From Bacteroidales bacterium (GTDB lineage Bacteria; Bacteroidota; Bacteroidia; Bacteroidales; Salinivirgaceae): 64,000 nt of DNA. Position numbers and translations under genes: made by a program. Within the stretch, counting starts at the first letter, position 1. Each line of letters starts with the position of its first letter. Of this stretch, positions 28,552 to 36,873 are shown piece by piece. The notes under the pieces are model-generated. The model had not been told where the DNA came from and searched no databases. It worked only from the letters and a program-made list of their open reading frames with translations. The stretch spans positions 62,001 through 126,000 of the forward strand of contig JAAYQU010000001.1 in assembly GCA_012519055.1 (NCBI GenBank), read 5' to 3'.

Positions 28552-29247
28552 ATGAAAAACATTGTAATTGCAGTTGATGGCTTTTCTTCATGTGGGAAAA
28601 GCACGTTAGCCAAAGATATAGCAAAAGAACTTGGATTAATATATATCGATACTGGAGCAATGTACCGCGGTGCCACTCTTCTCGCAATGGAACATAACCT
28701 AATACACAACAACACTGTCGATGAAGAAAAACTTATCGAAATACTTAAATCAACCTCTATGGTTTTTAAAAAAGTTGGAGAGCAAGTTCAGTTGTACTTA
28801 AATGACAGAAATGTTGAAAATGAAATACGGTCAATGGAGGTGTCAAATAATGTAAGCCCAGTAAGCACAATAGCTGAAGTTCGCAATATATTAGTTGATA
28901 GACAACGTGAATTAGGAAAATCGATGAATGTAATACTTGATGGTCGTGACATTGGTACCGTTGTCTTCCCAAATGCTGATATTAAGTTGTTTATAACCGC
29001 CTCACCTGAAATACGAGCTCAACGGCGTTACGACGAAATGAAAAAAAAAGGCGAGAATGTAACTTTTGCCGAAGTGGCAAAAAATATTCAAAGTCGCGAT
29101 TTTATTGATCAAAACCGCGAAGTAAGCCCACTAAAAAAAGCCGATGATGCCTATGTAATTGACAATAGCAATTTGAGCAAACATGAGCAATTACAACAAG
29201 CTATATCAATTATTAAATCAAAACGTCCTGATATTTTTAAAGAATAA
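28552..29247 (+). CDS. cmk: Cytidylate kinase
   Basis: The enzyme phosphorylates CMP and dCMP with ATP. The 231 residues begin with the P-loop segment VAVDGFSSCGKSTLAKDIA (residues 5-23). Then come YIDTGAMYRG near residue 33, where the substrate sits; DGRDIGTVVFPNAD near residue 132; and an arginine-rich lid AQRRYDEMK near residue 156 with SRDFIDQNREVSPL near residue 183. All of these are family landmarks, and the length is normal. Its stop codon overlaps the start of ispH (TAATG), so the two are translationally coupled. Confidence 0.96.
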   Translation: MKNIVIAVDGFSSCGKSTLAKDIAKELGLIYIDTGAMYRGATLLAMEHNLIHNNTVDEEKLIEILKSTSMVFKKVGEQVQLYLNDRNVENEIRSMEVSNNVSPVSTIAEVRNILVDRQRELGKSMNVILDGRDIGTVVFPNADIKLFITASPEIRAQRRYDEMKKKGENVTFAEVAKNIQSRDFIDQNREVSPLKKADDAYVIDNSNLSKHEQLQQAISIIKSKRPDIFKE

Positions 29248-30110
29248 TGATAAAAGTAACCATAGACCCTTTATCCGGGTTTTGTTTTGGAGTAGTTACG
29301 GCTGTTGAAAGAGTTGAAAAATTTCTTGCCGAAAATCCAAACGAAAAGCTTTTTTGTTTGGGTTCAATCATGCACAATGCAGAAGAGGTAAGGCGCTTAG
29401 AAAAAAAAGGTATGGTAACAATAACTCATGAAGAGATAGAAAAGATGGAACCTGCCCACATTATGATTCGCGCTCACGGAGAGCCTCCTGCAACCTACGA
29501 GTTGATTGAGAGACACGAACACCAACTAATTGATGCTACTTGTCCTGTCGTATTAAAGCTACAACACCGTATAAAACAGTCATTTATCGATAATCCCAAC
29601 TCCCAGATAGTAATATTTGGCAAAAAAGGTCATGCCGAGGTTATTGGACTGCAAGGTCAAACAAACAATACAGCAATAGTCATATCTGACGAAGCTGAAA
29701 TTCAACAACTTATAAACCCCTTGAAACCTATAATTCTTTTTTCACAAACAACTATGCCACAGGACAAGTTTAAAGATGTTTCGAAAGCATTGAAAGGTTT
29801 CTGCAAAGCAGGAGTCGAAGTTCACGACTCTATTTGCAAACGCGTTTCCAATCGAGAGCGAGAGCTACGCAAATTTGTCGAAAAACACGATATAGTGATT
29901 TTTATTTCAGGAAAAGACAGTAGCAACGGAAATTTGTTGTATAAGGCTTGTTTACAAAATAATCCCAACACCCATTTTGTAAGCTCTGCAAAAGAGTTGA
30001 AAAGAGAGTGGTTCTCAAACAACATTTCAGTTGGAATATGTGGTGCGACTTCCACTCCACGCTGGCTTATGGAAAAAGTTGCTTTAGAAATACAAAACTG
30101 CTTGAGTTAA
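29247..30110 (+). CDS. ispH: 4-hydroxy-3-methylbut-2-enyl diphosphate reductase
   Basis: IspH is the last enzyme of the MEP isoprenoid pathway. It uses a [4Fe-4S] cluster to reduce HMBPP to IPP and DMAPP. The 287 residues hold the three cluster cysteines in their usual contexts: C13 in SGFCFGV, C99 in DATCPVV and C197 in DSICKRVSNR. The SIMHNAEEV motif near residue 40 and RAHGEPP near residue 75 carry the substrate-binding histidines. ispD of the same pathway is at 53024-53698. It overlaps cmk by one base. Nothing unusual was seen. Confidence 0.96.
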   Translation: MIKVTIDPLSGFCFGVVTAVERVEKFLAENPNEKLFCLGSIMHNAEEVRRLEKKGMVTITHEEIEKMEPAHIMIRAHGEPPATYELIERHEHQLIDATCPVVLKLQHRIKQSFIDNPNSQIVIFGKKGHAEVIGLQGQTNNTAIVISDEAEIQQLINPLKPIILFSQTTMPQDKFKDVSKALKGFCKAGVEVHDSICKRVSNRERELRKFVEKHDIVIFISGKDSSNGNLLYKACLQNNPNTHFVSSAKELKREWFSNNISVGICGATSTPRWLMEKVALEIQNCLS

Positions 30111-30310
30111 AAGTTTGTAAAGTAATTGGTTACCCAAAACTGAAAGTAAGTGTATCGTAGAGATGCCACAATTTATATTGAATCTAATCAATATTTATAA
30201 CAATCTTTCCGATTATTTTCATTAATTTCGTGACTTCAATCATAATATGACATTTATTTTTTGTATCTTTAAAGAAAACAAACATAAATTTTAAATTATA
30301 ATACAAACAT

Positions 30311-31630
30311 ATGAAAAAAACACCTATAGATGGAGAAATTGTCCAATCAGTACTTAAACAATTAAACATTGAAGATGTCGGCAAAACAAGCATTCGCGAA
30401 ATAGCAAAAATTGTCGATTTAATACAAAATAAAAGTGGCGAGAAATTTATCCGCATGGAAATGGGCGTTCCAGGGTTAGACCCTATAAAAGTTGGAGTTG
30501 AAGCCGAAATCGAAGCCCTTCGCCGTGGAGTAGCTAGAAGTTACCCTTCAATTGAGGGTGTTAGAGAGTTAAAAGAAGAGACAGCAAAATTTGTAAAAAA
30601 CTTTATCAACGTTGATGTAAAACCCGAAAGTTGCGTTGCAACCGTTGGTTCAATGCAAGGCGGTTATGCTGTATTTCTTGCAAACTCAAATTTAGACCCA
30701 AAGAAAGATACCGCGCTTTTTATTGACCCTGGTTTTCCAGTACAAAAACAACAGTTTATGGTTATGGGGCACAAGTTTGCCTCTTTTGATGTATATAAAT
30801 ACAGAGGTGAAAAACTGCGTGATAAGCTTGAATCGTACTTATCAAAAGGAAACATAAACTCAATAATATATAGCAACCCAAATAATCCTACTTGGGTTTG
30901 TTTAACAGATGAAGAGTTGAAAATTATTGGTGAATTAGCAACCAAATACGATGTTGTAGTTGTCGAAGACCTTGCTTATTTTGGCATGGATTTTCGAAGA
31001 GACTTATCAACACCCGGGAAACCACCATATCAACCCTCAGTTGCTAATTACACTAAAAATTGGATAATGTTGATATCAAGTTCTAAGATATTCAGTTACG
31101 CAGGTCAAAGAATGGCAGTAATTGTCCTCAGCGACTATATTGCAACCCGTAACTATGACCAGCTTAAAAAACGTTTTGGAGCAGGTAAATACGTAATTAC
31201 TTTAACTTACCGTATCCTATACGCACTGAGTGCAGGAGCTACACACTCAGCACAATTCGCTATGGCAGCCATGTTTAAAGCTGCAAACGAAGGAAAGTTA
31301 AATATTGTAGCCGAAGTTAAAGAGTACGGGGAAAGAGCACATATGATGAAAAAGCTCTTTACAAAATACGGATTCGAAATTGTTTACGATAAAGACATGG
31401 ACGAACCGATAGCCGACGGTTTCTATTTTACAATAGGCTATCCGGGCATGAAAGGTGGAGAACTAATTGAAAAATTACTCCATTACGGGATAAGTGCAAT
31501 TACATTAGGCTCAACTGGAAGTGAAAAAGTTGATGGTTTGCGAGCCTGTGTTTCGCAAACCAAACTAACGATGATGCCTATTCTTGAGGAGAGATTAAAA
31601 CAATTCCATGCCGACAATCCTGTCAAATAG
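30311..31630 (+). CDS. Pyridoxal-phosphate-dependent aminotransferase, class I/II
   Basis: This is a cytoplasmic fold-type I aminotransferase of 439 residues. It shows the PLP signatures: IYSNPNNPTWVCL near residue 185, VVVEDLAYFGMDF near residue 216 with the cofactor aspartate, and LISSSKIFSYAGQRMAV near residue 255 with the Schiff-base lysine at about 259. A C-terminal arginine for the substrate carboxylate is likely within LRACVSQT (near 417). An additional N-terminal segment of about 40 residues precedes the usual core. It lies 77 bp before a ferredoxin-linked 2-oxoacid oxidoreductase operon that has its own promoter, suggesting that it supplies or uses the same 2-oxo acids. Substrate is not predictable; the link is inference. 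Confidence 0.85.
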   Translation: MKKTPIDGEIVQSVLKQLNIEDVGKTSIREIAKIVDLIQNKSGEKFIRMEMGVPGLDPIKVGVEAEIEALRRGVARSYPSIEGVRELKEETAKFVKNFINVDVKPESCVATVGSMQGGYAVFLANSNLDPKKDTALFIDPGFPVQKQQFMVMGHKFASFDVYKYRGEKLRDKLESYLSKGNINSIIYSNPNNPTWVCLTDEELKIIGELATKYDVVVVEDLAYFGMDFRRDLSTPGKPPYQPSVANYTKNWIMLISSSKIFSYAGQRMAVIVLSDYIATRNYDQLKKRFGAGKYVITLTYRILYALSAGATHSAQFAMAAMFKAANEGKLNIVAEVKEYGERAHMMKKLFTKYGFEIVYDKDMDEPIADGFYFTIGYPGMKGGELIEKLLHYGISAITLGSTGSEKVDGLRACVSQTKLTMMPILEERLKQFHADNPVK

Positions 31631-31646
31631 TTTTGTAACATGTATT

Positions 31647-31678
31647 TTTGAAAAATTGACAATTAATTAATAATTTTG
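31647..31678 (+). promoter_or_regulatory. Promoter of the kor operon
   Basis: TTTG (31647-31650), exactly 20 nt, then TAATTTTG (31671-31678) is a full match to the Bacteroidota -33/-7 promoter. The operon starts at 31708, giving a leader of about 20-25 nt. Confidence 0.55.
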
Positions 31679-31707
31679 TAAATCATAAATAAAAATTAAA
31701 AAAAACT

Positions 31708-31941
31708 ATGGCTAAAATTAGAGGAGCAGTTGTCGTTGATAAGGAGCGTTGCAAAGGTTGCAGCGTTTGCGTAGTTACTTGTCCGACAAAGACTCTTGCC
31801 CTTGCAAGAGAAGTAAATAGCAAAGGATATAACTTTGCATATATGGAGAACCCCGACAAATGTATAGGATGCGCAAATTGCGCTGTAGTTTGTCCTGACA
31901 GTGTTATCACTGTGTATAAAGTTAATTTGCAGGATGCATAA
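31708..31941 (+). CDS. korD: 2-oxoacid:ferredoxin oxidoreductase, delta (4Fe-4S ferredoxin) subunit
   Basis: This 77-residue ferredoxin-like subunit has two complete [4Fe-4S] motifs, CKGCSVCVVTCP near residue 12 and CIGCANCAVVCP near residue 52. It carries electrons out of the thiamine-diphosphate enzyme encoded by the next three genes. The order delta, alpha, beta, gamma and the close spacing (39 bp to korA) show a single operon. Its name is given by position and the two-cluster pattern; vorD or porD would be equally apt, since the oxoacid is not known. Confidence 0.9.
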   Translation: MAKIRGAVVVDKERCKGCSVCVVTCPTKTLALAREVNSKGYNFAYMENPDKCIGCANCAVVCPDSVITVYKVNLQDA

Positions 31942-31980
31942 AATCAATTAAATTACAAACGTTAAAATATTTCATTCATA

Positions 31981-33069
31981 ATGGGAGAATTACGATTAAT
32001 GAAAGGGAATGAGGTTATTGCCGAAGCCGCCATTCGTTGTGGATGTGACGGTTATTTTGGATACCCCATTACCCCACAGTCAGAGGTTATGGAGACGTTG
32101 ATGGCTCGCAAACCTTGGGAAGAAACAGGTATGATTGTTGTCCAGGCTGAAAGTGAAATTGCCGCCATTAACATGGTTTATGGTGGTGCAGGAGCTGGTA
32201 AAAAGGTAATGACATCATCGTCAAGTCCTGGCATCAGCCTTAAACAAGAAGGTCTAACATACATCGCAGGATCAGAACTTCCTTGCCTTGTAGTAAACGT
32301 TGTTCGTGGAGGTCCAGGACTTGGAACTATACAGCCTTCTCAATCAGACTATTTCCAAGCTGTTAAAGGCGGTGGTCACGGCGACTACAAACTAATAGTT
32401 TTGGCACCAAACTCGGTGCAAGAGATGAACGACTTCGTTGATCTTGGCTTTGAACTCGCATTCAAATACCGAAATCCAGTCATGATTTTAAGTGACGGTG
32501 TTATTGGTCAAATGATGGAAAAAGTTGAACTCAGCGACTACAAACCAAGAATGACAGACGAATTTATCGCAAAAGAGTACGGTAGCTGGGCAGCAACCGG
32601 CAAACCTAAAAGTCGCGAACGCAATATCGTTACATCATTGGAGTTAGACCCAGCACGTCAAGAAAAGTTCAATGAAAAGTTGCAGAAAAAATATGCAGAA
32701 ATTAGAGAAAAAGAGGCTCGCTTTGAAAACTTTAAAACCGAAGATGCAGAATATTTAATCGTTGCATACGGTTCAAGTTCACGAATCTCTAAAAAATCTG
32801 TTGAGCTACTGCGCGCTAAAGGAATTAAAGTTGGACTATTACGTCCTATCACACTGTTCCCATTTCCAGAAAAAGAGTTACTAAGATTGTCAAAACAAAT
32901 AAAAGGTATACTTACTGTTGAAATGAGCGCAGGACAAATGATTGAAGACGTAAAATTAGCTGTAAACTGTTCTGTTCCAGTTAAACACTACGGACGTTTT
33001 GGCGGTATGATACCATCACCAGACGATATAGTTACAGCTCTTGAACAACAAATTATAGGAGGCAAATAA
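31981..33069 (+). CDS. korA: 2-oxoacid:ferredoxin oxidoreductase, alpha subunit
   Basis: This 362-residue subunit belongs to the KorA/VorB group. It begins with MKGNEVIAEAAIRCGCDGYFGYPITPQ (split across residues 7-33; the YPITP motif is diagnostic). It holds VVQAESEIAAINMVYGGAGAG near residue 54, a pyrimidine-domain region, then GGPGLGTIQPSQSDY near residue 110. A C-terminal domain II with VAYGSSSRISKKSVELL near residue 261 and LRPITLFPFPEKEL follows. The subunit does not carry a fused gamma domain, which is encoded separately at 33858. It is one base from korB, indicating coupled translation. Candidate substrates are 2-oxoglutarate or branched-chain 2-oxo acids. Confidence 0.93.
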   Translation: MGELRLMKGNEVIAEAAIRCGCDGYFGYPITPQSEVMETLMARKPWEETGMIVVQAESEIAAINMVYGGAGAGKKVMTSSSSPGISLKQEGLTYIAGSELPCLVVNVVRGGPGLGTIQPSQSDYFQAVKGGGHGDYKLIVLAPNSVQEMNDFVDLGFELAFKYRNPVMILSDGVIGQMMEKVELSDYKPRMTDEFIAKEYGSWAATGKPKSRERNIVTSLELDPARQEKFNEKLQKKYAEIREKEARFENFKTEDAEYLIVAYGSSSRISKKSVELLRAKGIKVGLLRPITLFPFPEKELLRLSKQIKGILTVEMSAGQMIEDVKLAVNCSVPVKHYGRFGGMIPSPDDIVTALEQQIIGGK

Positions 33070-33070
33070 A

Positions 33071-33832
33071 ATGGACGTAAAAGATATTATCAAACCAGAA
33101 AACTTGGTTTACAAAAAATCATCGGTACTTACCGACAATGTTATGCACTTTTGCCCCGGATGTACACACGGAGTAGTACACAAAGTTGTTGCCGAGGTAA
33201 TTGAAGAGATGGGCATTCAAGAGAAAACCATAGGCGTATCGCCTGTTGGCTGTGCCGTATTAGCATACAACTACTTGCATATCGATTGGCTAGAAGCTGC
33301 ACACGGACGCGCTCCAGCTGTAGCAACCGCTTTAAACCGCTTGTATCCTGAAAAATATATTTTCACATATCAAGGAGACGGTGACTTGGCTTCAATCGGT
33401 GCAGCAGAAATTATTCACGCATCTAACCGTGGAGAAAATATTACTGTTATTTTTATTAACAATGCGATTTATGGAATGACCGGTGGACAAATGGCTCCTA
33501 CTACACTAGAGGGCATGGTAACATCAACATCACCATATGGTCGAGATGTAAAATTAGCAGGATATCCGCTAAAAATTACCGAACTTATAGCACAACTTCC
33601 CGGCACTTGCTTCGTAACTCGAGAGTCGGCAGAAACAGCACCAGCTGTTAGAAAACTAAAAAAAGCTGTACAGAAAGCTTTTGAAAACACAGGCAAAAAG
33701 AAAGGGACATCATTCATAGAGGTTGTTTCAACTTGTAACTCAGGTTGGAAACTATCTCCAGTTGAGGCTAATAAATGGATGAAAGAGAATATGTTCCCGT
33801 TCTATCCGCTTGGAACAATGAAAGACGAATAG
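33071..33832 (+). CDS. korB: 2-oxoacid:ferredoxin oxidoreductase, beta (thiamine diphosphate) subunit
   Basis: The beta subunit binds thiamine diphosphate and magnesium. In its 253 residues, HFCPGCTHGVVHK near residue 27 and GVSPVGCAVLAYNY near residue 55 are typical. The ThDP motif is seen as YQGDGDLASIGAAE near residue 98, followed by NNAIYGMTGGQMAPTT near residue 131. Together with korA it decarboxylates the 2-oxo acid and forms an acyl-CoA while reducing ferredoxin. It starts one base after the korA stop. The length is at the short end, as in four-subunit enzymes. Confidence 0.94.
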   Translation: MDVKDIIKPENLVYKKSSVLTDNVMHFCPGCTHGVVHKVVAEVIEEMGIQEKTIGVSPVGCAVLAYNYLHIDWLEAAHGRAPAVATALNRLYPEKYIFTYQGDGDLASIGAAEIIHASNRGENITVIFINNAIYGMTGGQMAPTTLEGMVTSTSPYGRDVKLAGYPLKITELIAQLPGTCFVTRESAETAPAVRKLKKAVQKAFENTGKKKGTSFIEVVSTCNSGWKLSPVEANKWMKENMFPFYPLGTMKDE

Positions 33833-33857
33833 AAGTTTTACCGTAAAAACAAAAGAA

Positions 33858-34409
33858 ATGAAAGAAGAAATCATTATAGCCGGATTTGGCGGACAAGGAG
33901 TACTCTCATTAGGAAAAATTCTTGCCTACTCGGGAATTATGCAAGACCAAGAGGTAACTTGGATGCCTTCGTACGGACCTGAAATGCGTGGAGGAACTGC
34001 TAACGTAACTGTTATTTTAAGTGACGAACAGATAAGTTCTCCAATTGTTAACGAGTACGACACCGCAATAATCCTAAACCAACAGTCATTAGACAAATTC
34101 GAGAAAACCGTAAAAAAAGGCGGAACATTAATTTATGATCCGAACGGAATAACTAGACCGCCACAACGTACCGACGTAAATATTTACAAAATTGATGGTA
34201 CTGACGAGGCTGCAAAACTTGGCAATGCAAAAACATATAATATGGTTATTATGGGAGCTTTCTTAAAAGTGAAACCCATAGTAAAAATAGAAAATGTTAA
34301 AAAAGGTCTTGAAAAATCAATACCTGAACGATATCACAAACTAATACCTCTAAATATTGAGGCTATTGAACGTGGTAAAGTTGCAGTTAAAGAAGTTAGA
34401 AAGTTATAG
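33858..34409 (+). CDS. korC: 2-oxoacid:ferredoxin oxidoreductase, gamma subunit
   Basis: The 183-residue gamma subunit starts with IIIAGFGGQGVLSLGKILAYS (first residues 4-23), the glycine-rich hallmark of the family. MPSYGPEMRGGTANVTVILSD near residue 36 follows. This subunit helps to bind coenzyme A. It is last of the four-gene operon, 25 bp after korB, and is followed by a strong terminator, so the operon ends here. Confidence 0.93.
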   Translation: MKEEIIIAGFGGQGVLSLGKILAYSGIMQDQEVTWMPSYGPEMRGGTANVTVILSDEQISSPIVNEYDTAIILNQQSLDKFEKTVKKGGTLIYDPNGITRPPQRTDVNIYKIDGTDEAAKLGNAKTYNMVIMGAFLKVKPIVKIENVKKGLEKSIPERYHKLIPLNIEAIERGKVAVKEVRKL

Positions 34410-34433
34410 TAAATGTTTATTATTCATTTTTTT

Positions 34434-34464
34434 AAAGCCGTTTTTGAAAAGAAACGGCTTTTTT
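34434..34464 (+). terminator. Intrinsic terminator of the kor operon
   Basis: AAAGCCGTTT (34434-34443) pairs perfectly with AAACGGCTTT (34452-34461) around an 8-nt loop and is followed by TTT, 24 nt after the korC stop. Confidence 0.88.
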
Positions 34465-34559
34465 ATTAAACACAATTAGGCTTATTTAGAGTAGCTCAAA
34501 AATAGATAATTGCATTACATTAACTATTTTTGTATAATATTTTATAAGATTATTTAGAG

Positions 34560-35324
34560 ATGAAGCATATCATTAAATTTATAACTCGCTTTGTATCAAG
34601 ACAAACCATGCAGCGTTTCGCCATATTTTTTCTTCGGATAATTGGATTTTTTATGCGAGGTAAAAAAATAACCGACCCTATTAGTGGCAAATCATATAGA
34701 AAGTTACTACCGTATGGTCGTCAAGAGGTTAGAAAAAATGCGCTTGCTCCTCACTCCGCATCATTAGAGCGACATAGAGTTATTTGGCTCTATTTACAAG
34801 CAGAAACAACAATTTTTAGAGAGCCAACAAAATTTTTACACATTGCACCTGAATACTGTTTTCTAAAAAAATTCAAAAAAATGCCCAACATCGATTATAT
34901 AACAGGCGACTGGGATTCTCCTTGGGCAGATATGAAATTAGACGTAAGAGCTCTGCCTTTCGACGACAACACATTTGATGCGGCAATGTGCAACCACGTT
35001 TTTGAACATGTTGATGACGATAGATTGGCAATGTCTGAATTTTACAGGGTACTTAAACCTGGTGGCTGGGCTATTTTTCAAGTACCTATCAGATGGGATA
35101 AAACTACTTTTGAAGACCCAAGTATTACCGACCCGAGAGAAAGAGAGAGACTATTTGGGCAAAGCGACCATGTCAGATACTACGGGGCAGACTATTCTGA
35201 CAGGCTTAAAGAAGCTGGCTTTAAAGTAACAATTGAAGACTACGCAAGCAAACTCGGCGATGAAAAAATAAAAAAATATGCCCTTTTAAGAGATGAAAAA
35301 ATAGTATTCTGTGAAAAATTGTAG
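34560..35324 (+). CDS. SAM-dependent methyltransferase (class I, Methyltransf_11-like)
   Basis: The protein of 254 residues has the class I Rossmann landmarks after a basic N-terminal region. LDVRALPFDDNTFDAAMCNHVFEHVDD near residue 126 corresponds to motifs II and III, and VLKPGGWAIFQVP near residue 162 to motif IV. The SAM loop is unusual: the strand FLHIAPEYCF (near residue 94) stands where GxGxG normally occurs. The N-terminus is hydrophobic and basic (about residues 1-30), so it may sit at the membrane. It is 35 bp upstream of the cyclase-HD gene and probably in the same transcript. Substrate is unknown; similar proteins act on glycans or lipids. Confidence 0.75.
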   Translation: MKHIIKFITRFVSRQTMQRFAIFFLRIIGFFMRGKKITDPISGKSYRKLLPYGRQEVRKNALAPHSASLERHRVIWLYLQAETTIFREPTKFLHIAPEYCFLKKFKKMPNIDYITGDWDSPWADMKLDVRALPFDDNTFDAAMCNHVFEHVDDDRLAMSEFYRVLKPGGWAIFQVPIRWDKTTFEDPSITDPRERERLFGQSDHVRYYGADYSDRLKEAGFKVTIEDYASKLGDEKIKKYALLRDEKIVFCEKL

Positions 35325-35359
35325 TAACTTGGCATTCATTAAGTCATAAAAAACAAACT

Positions 35360-36760
35360 ATGCAACAACAAAACCACGACGATCTTGTAAAACGAATTGC
35401 ACGTTTGATGGACGAAAACAAGGAGCTGTCGCGCCAAATAAAAACACTTCAGGATTCATTTGACAAAATTCAAAACGAAAACGACAAGCTTAAATTAAAA
35501 GTTACTCGTTTACAAGATAAAGTAGCTGTAGAAAGTGGCGAAAGCGAAGAAGATCAGATTCTTCGCTTTAAAATGGCTACTGTACTTTTTGCTGATATTC
35601 AGGGATTTGAAAATATTAATACAGAATCAAATTCACACCATATCATTGATGAGCTTGATAATATGTTTTTTCGGTTCGACGAAATATCTAAAAAACACAA
35701 CATTGCTCGCATTAAAACTATCGGTGACACATACATGAGTGCAGGTGGCATTCCAATAAAAAACATTACAAACCCAATTGATGTTGTGCTTGCAGCATTA
35801 GAAATGCGACATATGTTATACACAACACAGCACGACAGGAGTGATGAAAACAGACAGATTTGGGATCTTAGTATCGGGATGCACACAGGACCTGTGATTG
35901 CAACAACAATGGGAAAGAAAAAGGTCTCATATAATATAAAAGGAGAAACGGTAAATATTGCCAGTCGAATGCAGGCTGCATGCAAAACCGGAAATATCAA
36001 CATCTCTATTATGACATACGAAATGATACGTGAATATTTCGAATGCGAATATGTAGGTCGAATGCCAGTAAAATATGAAGGAGATGTTGAAATGTATATG
36101 GTTAAGGGCTTAAAACCTGAATTTGCAGCTGACGACTCTAAAACTATCCCAAACCAAAAATTTATTGTCAAATATCTTTTAAGACAATTTAGTGATTTAC
36201 AAGAAATTATATTAGACAAGTTGGAAAAAGAACTTCCTTCGTATTTATATTATCATAATTACAAACACACTATTGATGTTGTATCACAAACTGAATTAAT
36301 AGGTATTGGCGAAGGTGTTAACGACACAGAAATGTTACTGCTAAAAACTGCAGCACTGTTCCACGATACCGGACATATAGTCAATAGCGATAACCATGAA
36401 CATTTGGGAACCTTGTTGGTACGTGAAATGTTGCCAAATTACAATTACAACGATGAACAAATTGAGGAAATTTGCAAACTAATAATGGCGACAAAAATGC
36501 CACCAAATCCACAAACTTTACTTGAAAAAATAATGTGCGACGCCGACCTTGATTACTTGGGAAGAGCAGATTTTATTCCTGTTTCAAATACTCTTTTTGA
36601 AGAATTAAAAGCGCAAAATAAAATAACGGAACTTAACGAATGGAACAAAATGCAAGTTAAATTTATTTCAGGACACCAATATTTTACTGATACGGCTAAC
36701 AAACTGCGAGAAGTAAATAAGCAAAAACAGATAGACCGAATAAAAAGTCTAATAGTTTAA
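35360..36760 (+). CDS. Class III nucleotide cyclase fused to an HD (PDE-like) phosphohydrolase domain
   Basis: The 466-residue protein is soluble. Residues 1-58 form a charged coiled coil. Residues about 70-250 are a class III cyclase domain: metal-binding D79 (LFADIQGF) and D123 (KTIGDTYM), base-contact K119, and transition-state residues N199 and R203 in VNIASRM. The second base-contact residue is N192 (YNIKG), where adenylate cyclases usually have Asp or Thr and guanylate cyclases Cys. Residues about 265-460 are an HD domain with YHNYKHTIDV (H299, H303), FHDTGH (H335, D336), NHEH near 345 and CDADLD near 394. This pattern resembles 3',5'-cyclic nucleotide phosphodiesterases. The protein may therefore make and degrade a cyclic nucleotide, or hydrolyse something else. 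The preceding methyltransferase is 35 bp upstream. Confidence 0.85.
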   Translation: MQQQNHDDLVKRIARLMDENKELSRQIKTLQDSFDKIQNENDKLKLKVTRLQDKVAVESGESEEDQILRFKMATVLFADIQGFENINTESNSHHIIDELDNMFFRFDEISKKHNIARIKTIGDTYMSAGGIPIKNITNPIDVVLAALEMRHMLYTTQHDRSDENRQIWDLSIGMHTGPVIATTMGKKKVSYNIKGETVNIASRMQAACKTGNINISIMTYEMIREYFECEYVGRMPVKYEGDVEMYMVKGLKPEFAADDSKTIPNQKFIVKYLLRQFSDLQEIILDKLEKELPSYLYYHNYKHTIDVVSQTELIGIGEGVNDTEMLLLKTAALFHDTGHIVNSDNHEHLGTLLVREMLPNYNYNDEQIEEICKLIMATKMPPNPQTLLEKIMCDADLDYLGRADFIPVSNTLFEELKAQNKITELNEWNKMQVKFISGHQYFTDTANKLREVNKQKQIDRIKSLIV

Positions 36761-36873
36761 TTACTGTTTCACCAAAGTTTACTATATTTGAACGCAGTTT
36801 GACTCTTTTTAACATATTTTAGATTCAGGCTACTAAATAGTCACGCATTACTGATTACAAAAACAATATACAT

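Noticed and set aside
35599-36219. 206-codon minus-strand frame opposite the cyclase gene
   Set aside because: The plus strand encodes intact cyclase motifs across the same span; the antisense frame has none.
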